Positions 14,810 to 23,255 of a DNA stretch of 32,125 nucleotides are shown here, piece by piece. The DNA is from Spirochaetaceae bacterium (lineage in GTDB: Bacteria > Spirochaetota > Spirochaetia > Treponematales > Breznakiellaceae): positions 1 through 32,125 of the forward strand of contig JAITEG010000072.1 of the NCBI GenBank assembly GCA_031282145.1, given 5' to 3'. The position numbers were made by a program, and so were the translations under genes. Position 1 is the stretch's first letter; each line of letters opens with the position of its first letter. The notes below the pieces were generated by a model. The model searched no databases and was not told where the DNA came from. It worked only from the letters and a program-made list of their open reading frames with translations.

Positions 14810-15478
14810 ATGGCAGACTGGTCGCGGCCCCTCAGGATAATCGGTGAATCCTTTTGGCCCATGCTCAAGGCAGGACTGCTGCTTACCATGCCCATGACGG
14901 TGGCTTCTTTCGGCGTGGGCCTGGTAATCGCATCCATCACCGCGTTTATGCGCCTTTCCAAATTAAAGGTTTTGCAGAAAATCGCCTCATGTTATGTCTG
15001 GATATTCCGGGGAACCCCTCTTTTGGTACAACTCTACATCGTGTTTTTCGGACTCCCCAGTATTGGCATTAAACTAGGGGCCATAGCATCGGCCATAGCG
15101 GCCTTTTCACTTAATGTGGGGGCCTACTGTTCCGAATCAATCAGGGCTTCCATCCTGGCGATACAGAAGGGCCAATGGGAAGCGGCCTATTCCCTGAGTA
15201 TGACTAAATGGCAGGCCCTGAGGCGCATTGTCGCGCCTCAGAGTTTTGCCATAGCCGTACCGCCCTTAAGCAATACCTTTATCGGCCTGGTAAAGGATAC
15301 ATCCCTGGCGGCGAACATCACCATCGCGGAGATGTTTCAGACAACCCAGCGCATCGCTGCCCGTACCTACGAACCGATGCTCCTTTACTGTCTGGCCGCG
15401 CTCATCTACCTTGTCTTTTCTACCATCCTTACCGCTCTCCAGGGAAAGATTGAAAAGGTTCTTTCCAAAGGACGCTGA
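14810..15478 (+). CDS. Polar amino acid ABC transporter permease
   Basis: This is the membrane subunit of the amino acid importer (222 aa). It has about five hydrophobic segments (LLLTMPMTVASFGVGLVIASITAFMRL at the start), the HisM/GlnP-type signature YVWIFRGTPLLVQLYIVFFGLP, and an EAA loop (EAAYSLSMTKWQALRRIVAPQSFAIAVPPLSNTFIGLVKDTSL). These are features of the cystine/glutamine branch, which often works as a homodimer. It starts 10 bases after the binding protein with a weak ribosome site, so translation is probably coupled. The next gene starts one base after its stop codon. Confidence 0.9.
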   Translation: MADWSRPLRIIGESFWPMLKAGLLLTMPMTVASFGVGLVIASITAFMRLSKLKVLQKIASCYVWIFRGTPLLVQLYIVFFGLPSIGIKLGAIASAIAAFSLNVGAYCSESIRASILAIQKGQWEAAYSLSMTKWQALRRIVAPQSFAIAVPPLSNTFIGLVKDTSLAANITIAEMFQTTQRIAARTYEPMLLYCLAALIYLVFSTILTALQGKIEKVLSKGR

Positions 15479-15479
15479 T

Positions 15480-16280
15480 ATGGTCTACCTTAACGCGGTG
15501 AAAAAGAGCTTTAAACAGGGACCTCACAAAACGCTACCGGTGCTGCGGAACATCAACTTTCACGCTCCCCGGGGAAAGACCACCGCGCTTATCGGTCCCT
15601 CAGGCGCGGGAAAATCAACGATGCTGCGGTGTATCAACCTGCTCGAAATCCCTGATGAAGGGGCGCTCCGGGTGGCCGGTAAGGAAATCCGTTTTGATAA
15701 AAACGAAAAATACCCGCCCCTGGGTAAATCCCATTTTATCCGTCAAAAGGAAATTCTGGATCTCAGGCGGCATACCGGCATGGTGTTCCAGAACTTTCAA
15801 CTTTTCCCCCATAAAACGGTGCTGGAAAACATTATGGAAGGACCGGTACTGGTAAAAAAAGAGTCGCCGAGGGAGGCCCGGGCCTTCGCCCTTGCCCTCC
15901 TTGAAAAAGTCGAAATGTCCGAAAAAAAGGATAGCTACCCTTCCACCCTTTCCGGCGGCCAGCAGCAGCGGGTCGCCATCGCTCGAGCCCTGGGTATGAG
16001 GCCGGACGTACTGCTCTTTGACGAACCCACCAGCGCCCTTGATCCGGAACTTGAACGGGAGGTCCTTAAAGTTATACGGACCCTGGTAGAGGAAAACAAC
16101 ACCATGATAATCGTGACGCATAATTTGCTGTTTGCCCGGGAAGTCGCGGACTTTATCGCCTTTCTTGACGATGGTGAAGTGGCCACCTATGGTACGCCGG
16201 CGGAAATTTTCGGCAGGGCCATGCCGAAGCGGGTAACGGATTTTATCGCCGCCATGTCGCCGGAGGATTATACGATATGA
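15480..16280 (+). CDS. Polar amino acid ABC transporter ATPase
   Basis: This is the ATP-binding subunit of the importer. The track starts at 15411, inside the permease, but the ATG at 15480 with AAAGGA upstream is preferred (MVYLNAVKKSFKQG, 266 aa). Walker A is GPSGAGKST with K45, the Q-loop is near MVFQNFQLFPHKTVLENI, the signature is LSGGQQQR, Walker B is VLLFDEPTSALDPE, and the H-loop is in IIVTHNLLFAREVADF. There is a slightly long insertion (FDKNEKYPPLGKSHFIRQKEIL) before the Q-loop. The stop codon overlaps the start of the DapF-like gene by 4 bases (ATGA). Confidence 0.93.
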   Translation: MVYLNAVKKSFKQGPHKTLPVLRNINFHAPRGKTTALIGPSGAGKSTMLRCINLLEIPDEGALRVAGKEIRFDKNEKYPPLGKSHFIRQKEILDLRRHTGMVFQNFQLFPHKTVLENIMEGPVLVKKESPREARAFALALLEKVEMSEKKDSYPSTLSGGQQQRVAIARALGMRPDVLLFDEPTSALDPELEREVLKVIRTLVEENNTMIIVTHNLLFAREVADFIAFLDDGEVATYGTPAEIFGRAMPKRVTDFIAAMSPEDYTI

Positions 16281-17164
16281 ATTTTTACAAATTCCAGGGA
16301 ACGGGAAACGATTTTATCATCATCAACAATATTAGAGAAAAACTACCGGAGGAAAAAATTTCTACAATCGCCAAACGTATTTGTACCAGAAAGCTGTCTT
16401 TAGGCGCGGACGGCCTCCTCCTGATCGAGGAGGCAAAGCATGGGGGCGATATTGCCGTCAGGGTATTCAATTCCGACGGCAGCGAATCGGAAATGTGCGG
16501 AAATGGAATGCGCTGTGTCTCCCGCTACGCCTTTGAGGAGGGCATGGCGGGGGAACCGGCGGGATCTGCGGGCGGCCGCATCGTTATAGAGACCATGGCC
16601 GGGGATATTGATGCCTGGCGGCTTTCCCGGAGGTCTTTCAAAATACGGCTGCAGAGTCCATCGATTTTGGAAGAAGGCCGTTCGGTAGGTATTCAAAACA
16701 GGATAGTACCGTATACTTACGTTGAACTGGGGAACCCTGGCATTCCCCACATCGTCCTTGATGAGATTTCGTGGAAAGATGTGGACCCGGCCGTTCCGGG
16801 ATTAGGTGAAGATTTTTCGCCCAATGGATTGCGGGAACTTGCGAGGATCCTGCGTTTTCACCCTGACTTTCCCAAAGGGACCAATGTTAATTTTTGCCGG
16901 CTCCGCGAAGACGGCGGCGCGGACCTTTTAACCTACGAGCGGGGAGTGGAAGATTTCACCTTTGCCTGCGGAACCGGGGCCGGGTCCGCGGCATTTGTCC
17001 TGAAACGCCGGGGGGTAGTAAATGGGGAAACCGTATCGCTTTTCGCCCCGGGAGGGCTTTTGGTTGTCGAAGTAGTCAGGAAGGAAGCGAACGGGTATGA
17101 TCTTTTCCTTATCGGCGATACCAATTTTGTCGCCCGGGGTGAAATTTTTGACGATGATCTATAA
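16277..17164 (+). CDS. dapF: Diaminopimelate epimerase (DapF)-family enzyme
   Basis: This is a cofactor-independent two-cysteine racemase/epimerase of 295 aa. FYKFQGTGNDFIIINN is the DapF N-terminus. The catalytic bases are C74 in EMCGNGMRC and C231 in FACGTGAGSAA, and the substrate-binding segments GTNVNF and YERGVEDFT are present. The classical reaction converts LL- to meso-diaminopimelate for lysine and peptidoglycan. Here the gene overlaps the transporter ATPase by 4 bases and precedes a D-cysteine desulfhydrase-like gene by 14 bases, with no other lysine or peptidoglycan genes nearby. It may therefore act on a sulfur analogue such as lanthionine or cystine, or salvage imported DAP. DapF homologues are known to tolerate lanthionine. 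The family call is firm; the natural substrate is inferred. Confidence 0.9.
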   Translation: MNFYKFQGTGNDFIIINNIREKLPEEKISTIAKRICTRKLSLGADGLLLIEEAKHGGDIAVRVFNSDGSESEMCGNGMRCVSRYAFEEGMAGEPAGSAGGRIVIETMAGDIDAWRLSRRSFKIRLQSPSILEEGRSVGIQNRIVPYTYVELGNPGIPHIVLDEISWKDVDPAVPGLGEDFSPNGLRELARILRFHPDFPKGTNVNFCRLREDGGADLLTYERGVEDFTFACGTGAGSAAFVLKRRGVVNGETVSLFAPGGLLVVEVVRKEANGYDLFLIGDTNFVARGEIFDDDL

Positions 17165-17178
17165 AAGGAACGGATGAC

Positions 17179-18150
17179 ATGCAAAAAACAATACGGCGGG
17201 GCATAGAAAAAATACACTTGGGGCATTACCCAACGCCCCTCGAGCGGTTGGAAAATATCAGCAGGGAAACGAGCCTTAATTTTTACATAAAGCGGGATGA
17301 TCTTTGTGGTGTTGTTTTCGGTGGAAACAAGGTGCGTAAATTGGAGTATTTGCTTGCCCACGCGAAAGCCCGCGGCTTCGATACCATTCTGACTGCGGGC
17401 GGCGCCCAGAGTAACCACGCTGTTTTGACCGCCGCGTGCTGCAAAAAACTTGGACTTGACGCGCTGCTGCTCCTCAAAAAACGGGGGGTAACCGAAACCA
17501 GGGGAAATCTTCTACTCGCCGGTCTTATGCATATACCGGTACGATTCATTGATACCGATAGTTACGCCGATGTATATGCCGAAGCGGAGACCATTATGGA
17601 AGCAATGCGGGGTGAGGGCAAAAATCCCTGGCTCATTCCCGTAGGAGGTTCGGTACCCCTCGGCGCTCTTGGTTACCTTGACGCGGCCGAAGAAATCGCA
17701 TCCCAGGCCGGGGAACTGGGTTTTCCCGTAGACCACATCGTTTGCTGTTCAGGATCCGGCGGCACCCACGCGGGACTTATCCTGGGGGCGAAAAAAATGG
17801 ACGCCAGGGTAACGGGTATCGCGGTTTCTGTCGAGGAGGATTTTCAGGCGGAGATATATAAACTTGCCCTGGAAACGGCAAAACTCGCCGGAATTGAAAC
17901 GGATATTGTTTTAGACGATGTGGTACTGAAAGAATATATAGGCCCCGGTTACGCGCGGCCTTCGGAAGAAGGAGAGGCTGCCATCCGGTTTATGGCGGAA
18001 AAAGAAGGGATCTTCCTCGATCCGGTATACACCGGCAAGACCTTCGCCGGTTTTCTGGACCTGCTCTCGAAGGGTTTTTTTGCCCCAGGCGAAAATGTGG
18101 TCTTTGTACATACCGGCGGCGGTCCCGCACTATTTGCCATGTATCAATGA
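17179..18150 (+). CDS. D-cysteine desulfhydrase / ACC deaminase-family PLP enzyme
   Basis: This is a fold-type II PLP enzyme of 323 aa. The PLP lysine is K51 in VFGGNKVRKLEYLL. Other signatures are ILTAGGAQSNHAVLTAACCKKLG, PVGGSVPLGALGYLDAAEEI, CSGSGGTHAGLILG (phosphate-binding loop), and FLDPVYTGKTFAGFLDLL near the C-terminus. These match D-cysteine desulfhydrase (D-cysteine to pyruvate, H2S and ammonia) and the related ACC deaminases; D-cysteine desulfhydrase fits the cluster better. With the upstream epimerase making a D or meso centre, it could cleave the D-configured half of a sulfur amino acid. AAAGGAACGGATGAC precedes the ATG. It ends the operon; convergent genes follow. Confidence 0.85.
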   Translation: MQKTIRRGIEKIHLGHYPTPLERLENISRETSLNFYIKRDDLCGVVFGGNKVRKLEYLLAHAKARGFDTILTAGGAQSNHAVLTAACCKKLGLDALLLLKKRGVTETRGNLLLAGLMHIPVRFIDTDSYADVYAEAETIMEAMRGEGKNPWLIPVGGSVPLGALGYLDAAEEIASQAGELGFPVDHIVCCSGSGGTHAGLILGAKKMDARVTGIAVSVEEDFQAEIYKLALETAKLAGIETDIVLDDVVLKEYIGPGYARPSEEGEAAIRFMAEKEGIFLDPVYTGKTFAGFLDLLSKGFFAPGENVVFVHTGGGPALFAMYQ

Positions 18151-18289
18151 TCGTGGCATGTTTAACGCCGGAGGACCCTAAAAGATGCCCAGGTAAAACT
18201 TCATGGCTTGTATCCGATTTTTTAGTCTCATCAAGATACGAGCGGGTTGTTCAAAGTAATCCGGGGGCGGCGCCGAATTCGACCTTTTT

Positions 18290-19780
18290 TCAAGAAATAC
18301 TACGATCCCGGCTCCGTATATAGTCCGACGGCGATTGCCCCGTCACGGACCGGAACACCCGGCTGAAATAAAACTGATCCGTAAAGCCGGCCATGGCGGC
18401 GGCGTCTTTAATCAGGGTGTCTTTCTCCAAGAGATAGTCCTTGGCCTTTTCGATTCTAAGGGAGGTAAGGTAATTGATAAAGGAAAGGCCCGTATATTTT
18501 CTGAAAAGACGGCTCATATAGGTTTGGGAAATTCCAAAATGTTTGCATAACGATTGAAGATTTATGGTTTCTTTCACATGGGCGTTGAGGTAATCCCGGA
18601 TGAGTTCAAAAAACAGCGGGGTATCAACCTTACAGATCCGCTGCCGGGGATCGGGCAATAGTTTTTCCAGAATAAAAAGCAGGCTCTCCTGAAGTTCCTC
18701 ATAGGAAGCGGCGTAAAAGAACGCGTCGTCGATCATAAATTCAAAGCCCTCGTCCCCGGCGGAACATTCAAATTCCCGGCGCAGGGTTTCAAAGATCGAC
18801 CGGACCATTTCTTCCACCTGTAATTGGGTCTGCCCCTGGGTTTCACATTTTTTTAGCTTGTCCAATAACAGGGACCAGACAAGATCAACTTTGTTTTCTT
18901 TAAGGTAATAAGCAAGCCGCTGTTTAAATTCTCCGCCGGGCGGGGGGTGCTTAACAGCGTGTTTCGTATGCCGGGCGCCCACGGAGATAAGCTGGGTTTT
19001 TCCTATCACCAAGCGGCGGTCCAGGGCGGCATACAGGGTGTCAATGATTCCCGGCAGTTCTTCGATAGGAAAAGCCTCATGCCATACCACGGTAGTGGTG
19101 TAGCCCGGGATATCCTGGTGCAGCCAATTTACCGTTTCCAAAACCGAAGCTGATAACCTGATCTCCCCGGATGAAAGACGGAGGCTTTCCATTTCATCCC
19201 GTCCGTACATATCAATGGTTTCTCCGTCAACGCGGTATTGGATAGGAGCAAACATATTGCGGCGGAACCGGCCCGGAAGTCCGTTTTTTCTGCTAATCGC
19301 CACGGTATACCCCGGGGCGGGGAACTGTTTTTTCAGAGCCTCCCGGTCAAAGGGTTCTTTATTGAGGAGGGCGCGGATCAGGGGCAGCCGACGCTGGCCT
19401 ATGGCGTCATTGAGGAGGGGGATGATCCGGTCCAGGGCGGATACCATTGCCTGGGGACTTATGGGTTTGAGGAGATAATCGGCGGCCCCGCATTGCAGGG
19501 CGGTCCGGGCATAATCAAAATCCTGGTAGCCTGAGAGGATCATGGTTTTAAGCTCAGGTCTCTCCTCGTGGAGAGCGCGGATCAATTCCAGGCCGTCCAT
19601 GACGGGCATCCTGATATCGGTGAGGAGCAGATCCGGCTGGTATACACGCGCCAGGGCAAGGCCCGCCGCGCCGTTGTCCCCGCCGGCAACGATTTCAAAT
19701 TGGGGACAGTAGAGCCGGATGATATCGTGGATGTTTTCCGCCGCCGCAGGTTCATCCTCTACCAGGACTATCCGGTACAT
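18290..19780 (-). CDS. YesN-like response regulator with AraC-type DNA-binding domain
   Basis: This is the cytoplasmic transcription factor of a two-component system (496 aa). The receiver domain begins MYRIVLVEDEPAAAENI; D55 in LLLTDIRMPVMDG is the phosphorylation site and YLLKPIS carries the conserved lysine. A central region of about 250 residues of the YesN type follows. The C-terminal 100 residues hold two helix-turn-helix motifs of the AraC family (INLQSLCKHFGISQTYMSRLFRKYTGLSFINYLTSLRIEKAKDYL and IKDAAAMAGFTDQFYFSRVFRSVTGQSPSDYI). It starts 2 bases after the kinase stop codon, so the two are co-translated. It probably controls the divergent sugar transporter operon. Confidence 0.92.
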   Translation of the reverse strand: MYRIVLVEDEPAAAENIHDIIRLYCPQFEIVAGGDNGAAGLALARVYQPDLLLTDIRMPVMDGLELIRALHEERPELKTMILSGYQDFDYARTALQCGAADYLLKPISPQAMVSALDRIIPLLNDAIGQRRLPLIRALLNKEPFDREALKKQFPAPGYTVAISRKNGLPGRFRRNMFAPIQYRVDGETIDMYGRDEMESLRLSSGEIRLSASVLETVNWLHQDIPGYTTTVVWHEAFPIEELPGIIDTLYAALDRRLVIGKTQLISVGARHTKHAVKHPPPGGEFKQRLAYYLKENKVDLVWSLLLDKLKKCETQGQTQLQVEEMVRSIFETLRREFECSAGDEGFEFMIDDAFFYAASYEELQESLLFILEKLLPDPRQRICKVDTPLFFELIRDYLNAHVKETINLQSLCKHFGISQTYMSRLFRKYTGLSFINYLTSLRIEKAKDYLLEKDTLIKDAAAMAGFTDQFYFSRVFRSVTGQSPSDYIRSRDRSIS

Positions 19781-19782
19781 GC

Positions 19783-21600
19783 CTACCCTTCCACCGCTAC
19801 CGGCTCCGGCAGCCGGAGGTCCCGAATGGGGGTCCCGGGGCTTTTTTTCATGCCGATGGTAACCACCGCTCCCTCCGCGGCATTGGCAAGCCGGAAGATC
19901 ACGGTGTCTCCAAATAAAATCAAAAACCGGGTGTATATGTTGAGCAGCCCCATTCCGCCTATATCCAAATTTAAATTGGCCTCCCCTACCCGGCTTTTTA
20001 TTTCCGCCATCCGCTGTTCCAGAGCGGCCTTCCCGGTTTCGGAAAATCCCCCGCCGTTGTCCCGTACTTCCATATACCAGTAAGGGCCCTCTATCCAGCC
20101 CCGCACCGACAGGGTCATGATCCGGGATAAATTTTTAAACCCATGGGTAATAGAATTTTCGATAAACTGCTGTAACACGATCTTGGGGATCCGCTGTTCC
20201 TGTACCGCTTCTTCCACGTCAATCGTGTATTCCAGCTTGTCCCGGTACCGGGTTTTGAGGAGGTAGAGGTAACCCTCCAGGTAATCCAGTTCTTCCCGGA
20301 TGGTCACCAACCGTTGGGAGGTCCCCGCGGCGTACCGGAGCATGGAGGCGAGTTTCTCGCAGATCCCGCAGATCTCCTCGTCATGGTTGATAACCCCCCG
20401 GTGGGATATGACATTAAGAACATTGTAGATGAAGTGGGGATTAACCTGGGCCTGAAGGGCGTCGAATTCCGCCTGGAGGTGGAGCAGACTCATCTGCTCC
20501 TCTTGACGGCGGGCATGGTTCAGCCGTTTCAACAGGTGATTGTAACTGTTGCAGAGCTGGACCAATTCATCATCGGTGTATTCAATGACCACATCACAAT
20601 CGAGGTTTTCCAGATTCGTTTGTTCTATCCGGGTGATAAGCTGCCCTATGGGGGCGATGATCCGCCCGGATAAACCATAAATAAAAAAGACCGACACAAG
20701 GCATAGTAACAGCGATATACCTATGGTTATCATGGAAAATGCAGTTATAGTAGCTTTCATTTTTCCTTCATTTTGTACGATAACGGTATAGGTATCGGTA
20801 TAGGGGGAATAAGAGGACGCCGCCATATTATTTCCGATGCGGGTTATGGGCTGATTCCGCGGGTCCCGATTATCGGCCAAGGTCTGTAAGAGCAGGTCCT
20901 GTTCCTTAGGTTCCAGTTGGGAATAAAAAATCTCCCCTCGTCCGTTTATCACCGCTACCCGTATGGAATTGGGATAATGGAGATTAAAGATACTCTCCAA
21001 AATATCGTAGGATTTTTGAACCTCAATGTATGAAGGAATATTATTCCCCATTATCAGACGAATCATACTGAATATCCGCTTCGGATGCCGGCGGGACCAG
21101 GTGTCAAGATGGGGAACCAATAAAACGGGTTTCCCCTCTGCCGCATCAACAAGGGGAAGCTCCGGAATATAGCCGGGATCTCCCTCTCCATCGGATATGG
21201 TATGGATTCTTACATTACTGGACAAAATATCCCCGGCACTACTGAAAAAAGAGACCCGGTAAAAATTAACATCATTACAATAGGTAGAAAAACTGATTTG
21301 AATTTCTTTTTTTGCCAGAGTGATATACGAAAGACCGGGATCGGTCCGGTCCGCCCGGGTAAGGGTGGTGATCGCCGAAAGGGTTCTGTTGTCCGAAAGA
21401 AGAAATTCCGTTATAAACTGCATGGGCCTGACAATTTCATCCAATTGATTGGACATGGTTTTACTGAGTACATCCAGATCCTGCAGGGAAAGAGCCTTAA
21501 TCTGCCGCAGATTATATTGATAAAAAAGAAAGGCCAAAAGGCTTATTAACACCGTAACGAGCAGGGAATAGGTCATGATAAGTCGAGTTCTGAACCGCAT
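19783..21600 (-). CDS. YesM-like sensor histidine kinase
   Basis: This is a membrane-bound sensor of 605 aa. Transmembrane helix 1 is near residues 7-27 (LIMTYSLLVTVLISLLAFLF). An extracytoplasmic sensor domain of about 250 residues follows, then helix 2 (MITIGISLLLCLVSVFFIYGL) and a HAMP linker (RIIAPIGQLITRIEQTNLENLD). The His_kinase-type phosphoacceptor is H389 in ALQAQVNPHFIYNVLNVI. The ATPase has the N-box QQFIENSITHGF and the G-box EVRDNGGGFSETG, with GMGLLNIYTRF. This is the YesM architecture commonly placed beside carbohydrate importers. A weak promoter (TTGTAT, 18 bases, TATAAA) is upstream on the minus strand at 21620-21649. Confidence 0.93.
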   Translation of the reverse strand: MRFRTRLIMTYSLLVTVLISLLAFLFYQYNLRQIKALSLQDLDVLSKTMSNQLDEIVRPMQFITEFLLSDNRTLSAITTLTRADRTDPGLSYITLAKKEIQISFSTYCNDVNFYRVSFFSSAGDILSSNVRIHTISDGEGDPGYIPELPLVDAAEGKPVLLVPHLDTWSRRHPKRIFSMIRLIMGNNIPSYIEVQKSYDILESIFNLHYPNSIRVAVINGRGEIFYSQLEPKEQDLLLQTLADNRDPRNQPITRIGNNMAASSYSPYTDTYTVIVQNEGKMKATITAFSMITIGISLLLCLVSVFFIYGLSGRIIAPIGQLITRIEQTNLENLDCDVVIEYTDDELVQLCNSYNHLLKRLNHARRQEEQMSLLHLQAEFDALQAQVNPHFIYNVLNVISHRGVINHDEEICGICEKLASMLRYAAGTSQRLVTIREELDYLEGYLYLLKTRYRDKLEYTIDVEEAVQEQRIPKIVLQQFIENSITHGFKNLSRIMTLSVRGWIEGPYWYMEVRDNGGGFSETGKAALEQRMAEIKSRVGEANLNLDIGGMGLLNIYTRFLILFGDTVIFRLANAAEGAVVTIGMKKSPGTPIRDLRLPEPVAVEG

Positions 21601-21619
21601 GGCTTGCCTTTTACGTTAT

Positions 21620-21649
21620 TTTATACCGATCCATCGTAATTGTATACAA
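21620..21649 (-). promoter_or_regulatory. Candidate promoter for the kinase/regulator pair
   Basis: On the minus strand, TTGTAT (21644-21649), an 18-base spacer and TATAAA (21620-21625) lie about 20 bases upstream of the kinase ATG. The match is moderate, with no experimental support. Confidence 0.4.
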
Positions 21650-21720
21650 AATAACTTCCGATATTGGATATTATAGATCTTTTTACTTGATAATCCATAT
21701 ACGATCTCTTCAATCAATTT

Positions 21721-21774
21721 CTATAATGGTTCTATTATAGTGAGCTTTTTTCAAAATTCGGTTGGTTTTGAAAA
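21721..21774 (+). promoter_or_regulatory. Two inverted repeats upstream of the sugar-binding lipoprotein
   Basis: CTATAAT-GGTTCT-ATTATAG (21721-21740) is a perfect 7-bp inverted repeat that contains a consensus TATAAT. TTTTCAAAA and TTTTGAAAA (21748-21756, 21766-21774) form a perfect 9-bp inverted repeat 30 bases before the lipoprotein ATG. Either may be an operator, overlapping a -10 box and the leader respectively. Confidence 0.5.
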
Positions 21775-21804
21775 CGCCCCTAATGTTTTAATTTGGAGGA
21801 AAAG

Positions 21805-23130
21805 ATGAAACAAAGAAAAAATCTCGTCGGGTTATTGGCAGCCGGACTCTCCCTGCTGATCCTGCTGACAGCCTGTCAGGGCAAGTCCACAAGCGCCGGT
21901 TCCGGCGACCAATCGACGGAGGGAAGACGCGCGGAGGAGCCAAAGGTCGTTACCTTTTTGGTTGACAAGGATAGTGATTTTACCGGCGCCCAAGCGGTCA
22001 TTGACGCCATAGAGCAGCAGCTTGGTATCCGGACCGAAGTGGAAGTCCGGGCAGGGGGTACCGAAGGGGATAATATCATTAAAACCCGGTTGGCCACCGG
22101 CGATATGGCGGATCTCTTCTGGTACAATACCGGTTCTCTGCTCCAGGCCATCAACCCCGAGCGGAATATTATGGATATAACCGATGAACCCTTTGCCGCT
22201 CAGCTGACCGATGACTTTAAGCGCTCGGCGTCGGTGAACGGCCGGCTCTATGCGGTTCCCCAGGGTTCAACCCAGGCCGGAGCCATCCTTTACAACAAGA
22301 AAATATACCGGGATCTTGGCCTTTCCGTGCCCCATACCTGGAAAGATTTTATAGCCAACTGCGAAAAAGTTCAGGCTGCCGGATTGATCGGGGTTATCGC
22401 ATCCCTCAAGGACAGCTGGACCTCTCAGCTTTTTATCCTGGGAGATGAATACAATGTAAAGGCCCTCCAGCCCAATTTCCCTGAGGAGTATACCGCCAAT
22501 CGGGCCAAATATGCCACCAATGCCGTGGCCCGGCGGGGTTTTGAAAAGATCGCCGAAACCGGCCGGTTTTTGAACCGGGATTATTTGGCAACCACCTACG
22601 ATATGGCCGCCGAGATGCTTGCGGAAGGGCAGGGCGCCCATTGGGCCATATTAACCCAGGCGCTCAGTACCATCAACACGAATTATCCCGACAAAATCGA
22701 TGATATTGGGGTATTTGGTATTCCCGGGGATGATCCCAATAATCACGGATTAACCGTATGGATTTCCAATGGTCTTTATATTTATAAAAACACCCCCAAT
22801 GCGGAACTGGCGAAACAGTGGGTTGACTTCTATGTCTCCCAGGAAGGGGTTTCCATTTACAGTTCCGCCCGGAAACCCGACGGGCCCTTCTCCATTAAAG
22901 GCATCACTCTTCCCGCCGATTCCTATGCGGGGGTTAGGGAGATGCAGCCCTATTTTAACGATGGAAAAACCGATGTGGCCCTGGAATTTGAGTCCCCGGT
23001 TAAGGGTCCAAATCTGGAGCAGATTTGTATTGAGGTTTTCTCCGGCATAACCAGTCCGCAGGCGGCGGCGGCGGCCTACGATCAGGATGTGCAGAAGCAG
23101 GCGGTACAGTTAAATCTGCCGGGCTGGTAG
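21805..23130 (+). CDS. Family 1 sugar-binding lipoprotein (ABC importer)
   Basis: This is the extracytoplasmic binding component of a CUT1 sugar importer. The track's TTG start (21793) lies within the Shine-Dalgarno (TTGGAGGAAAAG), so the ATG at 21805 is the start. MKQRKNLVGLLAAGLSLLILLTAC is a lipoprotein signal with C24 as the lipidated residue. The mature 420 residues show family 1 features: DIIKTRLATGDMADLFWYNTGSLL-type regions, SVNGRLYAVPQGSTQAGAILYNKKIYRDLGLSVPHTWKDF, and a late AKQWVDFYVSQEG segment. It is followed by two permeases, an aldolase and a KDG kinase, so a uronate-containing sugar or oligosaccharide is the likely ligand. The gene is divergent from the YesMN-like pair. Confidence 0.92.
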   Translation: MKQRKNLVGLLAAGLSLLILLTACQGKSTSAGSGDQSTEGRRAEEPKVVTFLVDKDSDFTGAQAVIDAIEQQLGIRTEVEVRAGGTEGDNIIKTRLATGDMADLFWYNTGSLLQAINPERNIMDITDEPFAAQLTDDFKRSASVNGRLYAVPQGSTQAGAILYNKKIYRDLGLSVPHTWKDFIANCEKVQAAGLIGVIASLKDSWTSQLFILGDEYNVKALQPNFPEEYTANRAKYATNAVARRGFEKIAETGRFLNRDYLATTYDMAAEMLAEGQGAHWAILTQALSTINTNYPDKIDDIGVFGIPGDDPNNHGLTVWISNGLYIYKNTPNAELAKQWVDFYVSQEGVSIYSSARKPDGPFSIKGITLPADSYAGVREMQPYFNDGKTDVALEFESPVKGPNLEQICIEVFSGITSPQAAAAAYDQDVQKQAVQLNLPGW

Positions 23131-23163
23131 ACCAGTAAAAAAACTGATTTTTTACTTGGCCCG

Positions 23164-23218
23164 GAGTTTGGGTGGCATTTTAAAAAAATACCGCCCAAAC
23201 TCTATGGTCTTTTTTTCG
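23164..23218 (+). terminator. Attenuator-like stem-loop between binding protein and permease
   Basis: GAGTTTGGGTGG (23164-23175) pairs with CCGCCCAAACTC (23191-23202), with one G-U pair. A run of about seven Ts follows after a short gap (GGTCTTTTTTT). It probably stops most transcripts after the binding-protein gene, with partial read-through to the permeases. A second AT-rich hairpin, AGTAAAAAA...TTTTTTACT, is just upstream at 23134-23156. Confidence 0.65.
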
Positions 23219-23255
23219 GACATCTGCCGATATCGTTTTGACCGGAGTATGAAAA

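Noticed and set aside
13681-14961. 426-aa minus-strand ORF spanning the PLP enzyme end, the binding-protein gene and the permease start
   Set aside because: It lies antisense to well-supported genes and has no domain or ribosome site.
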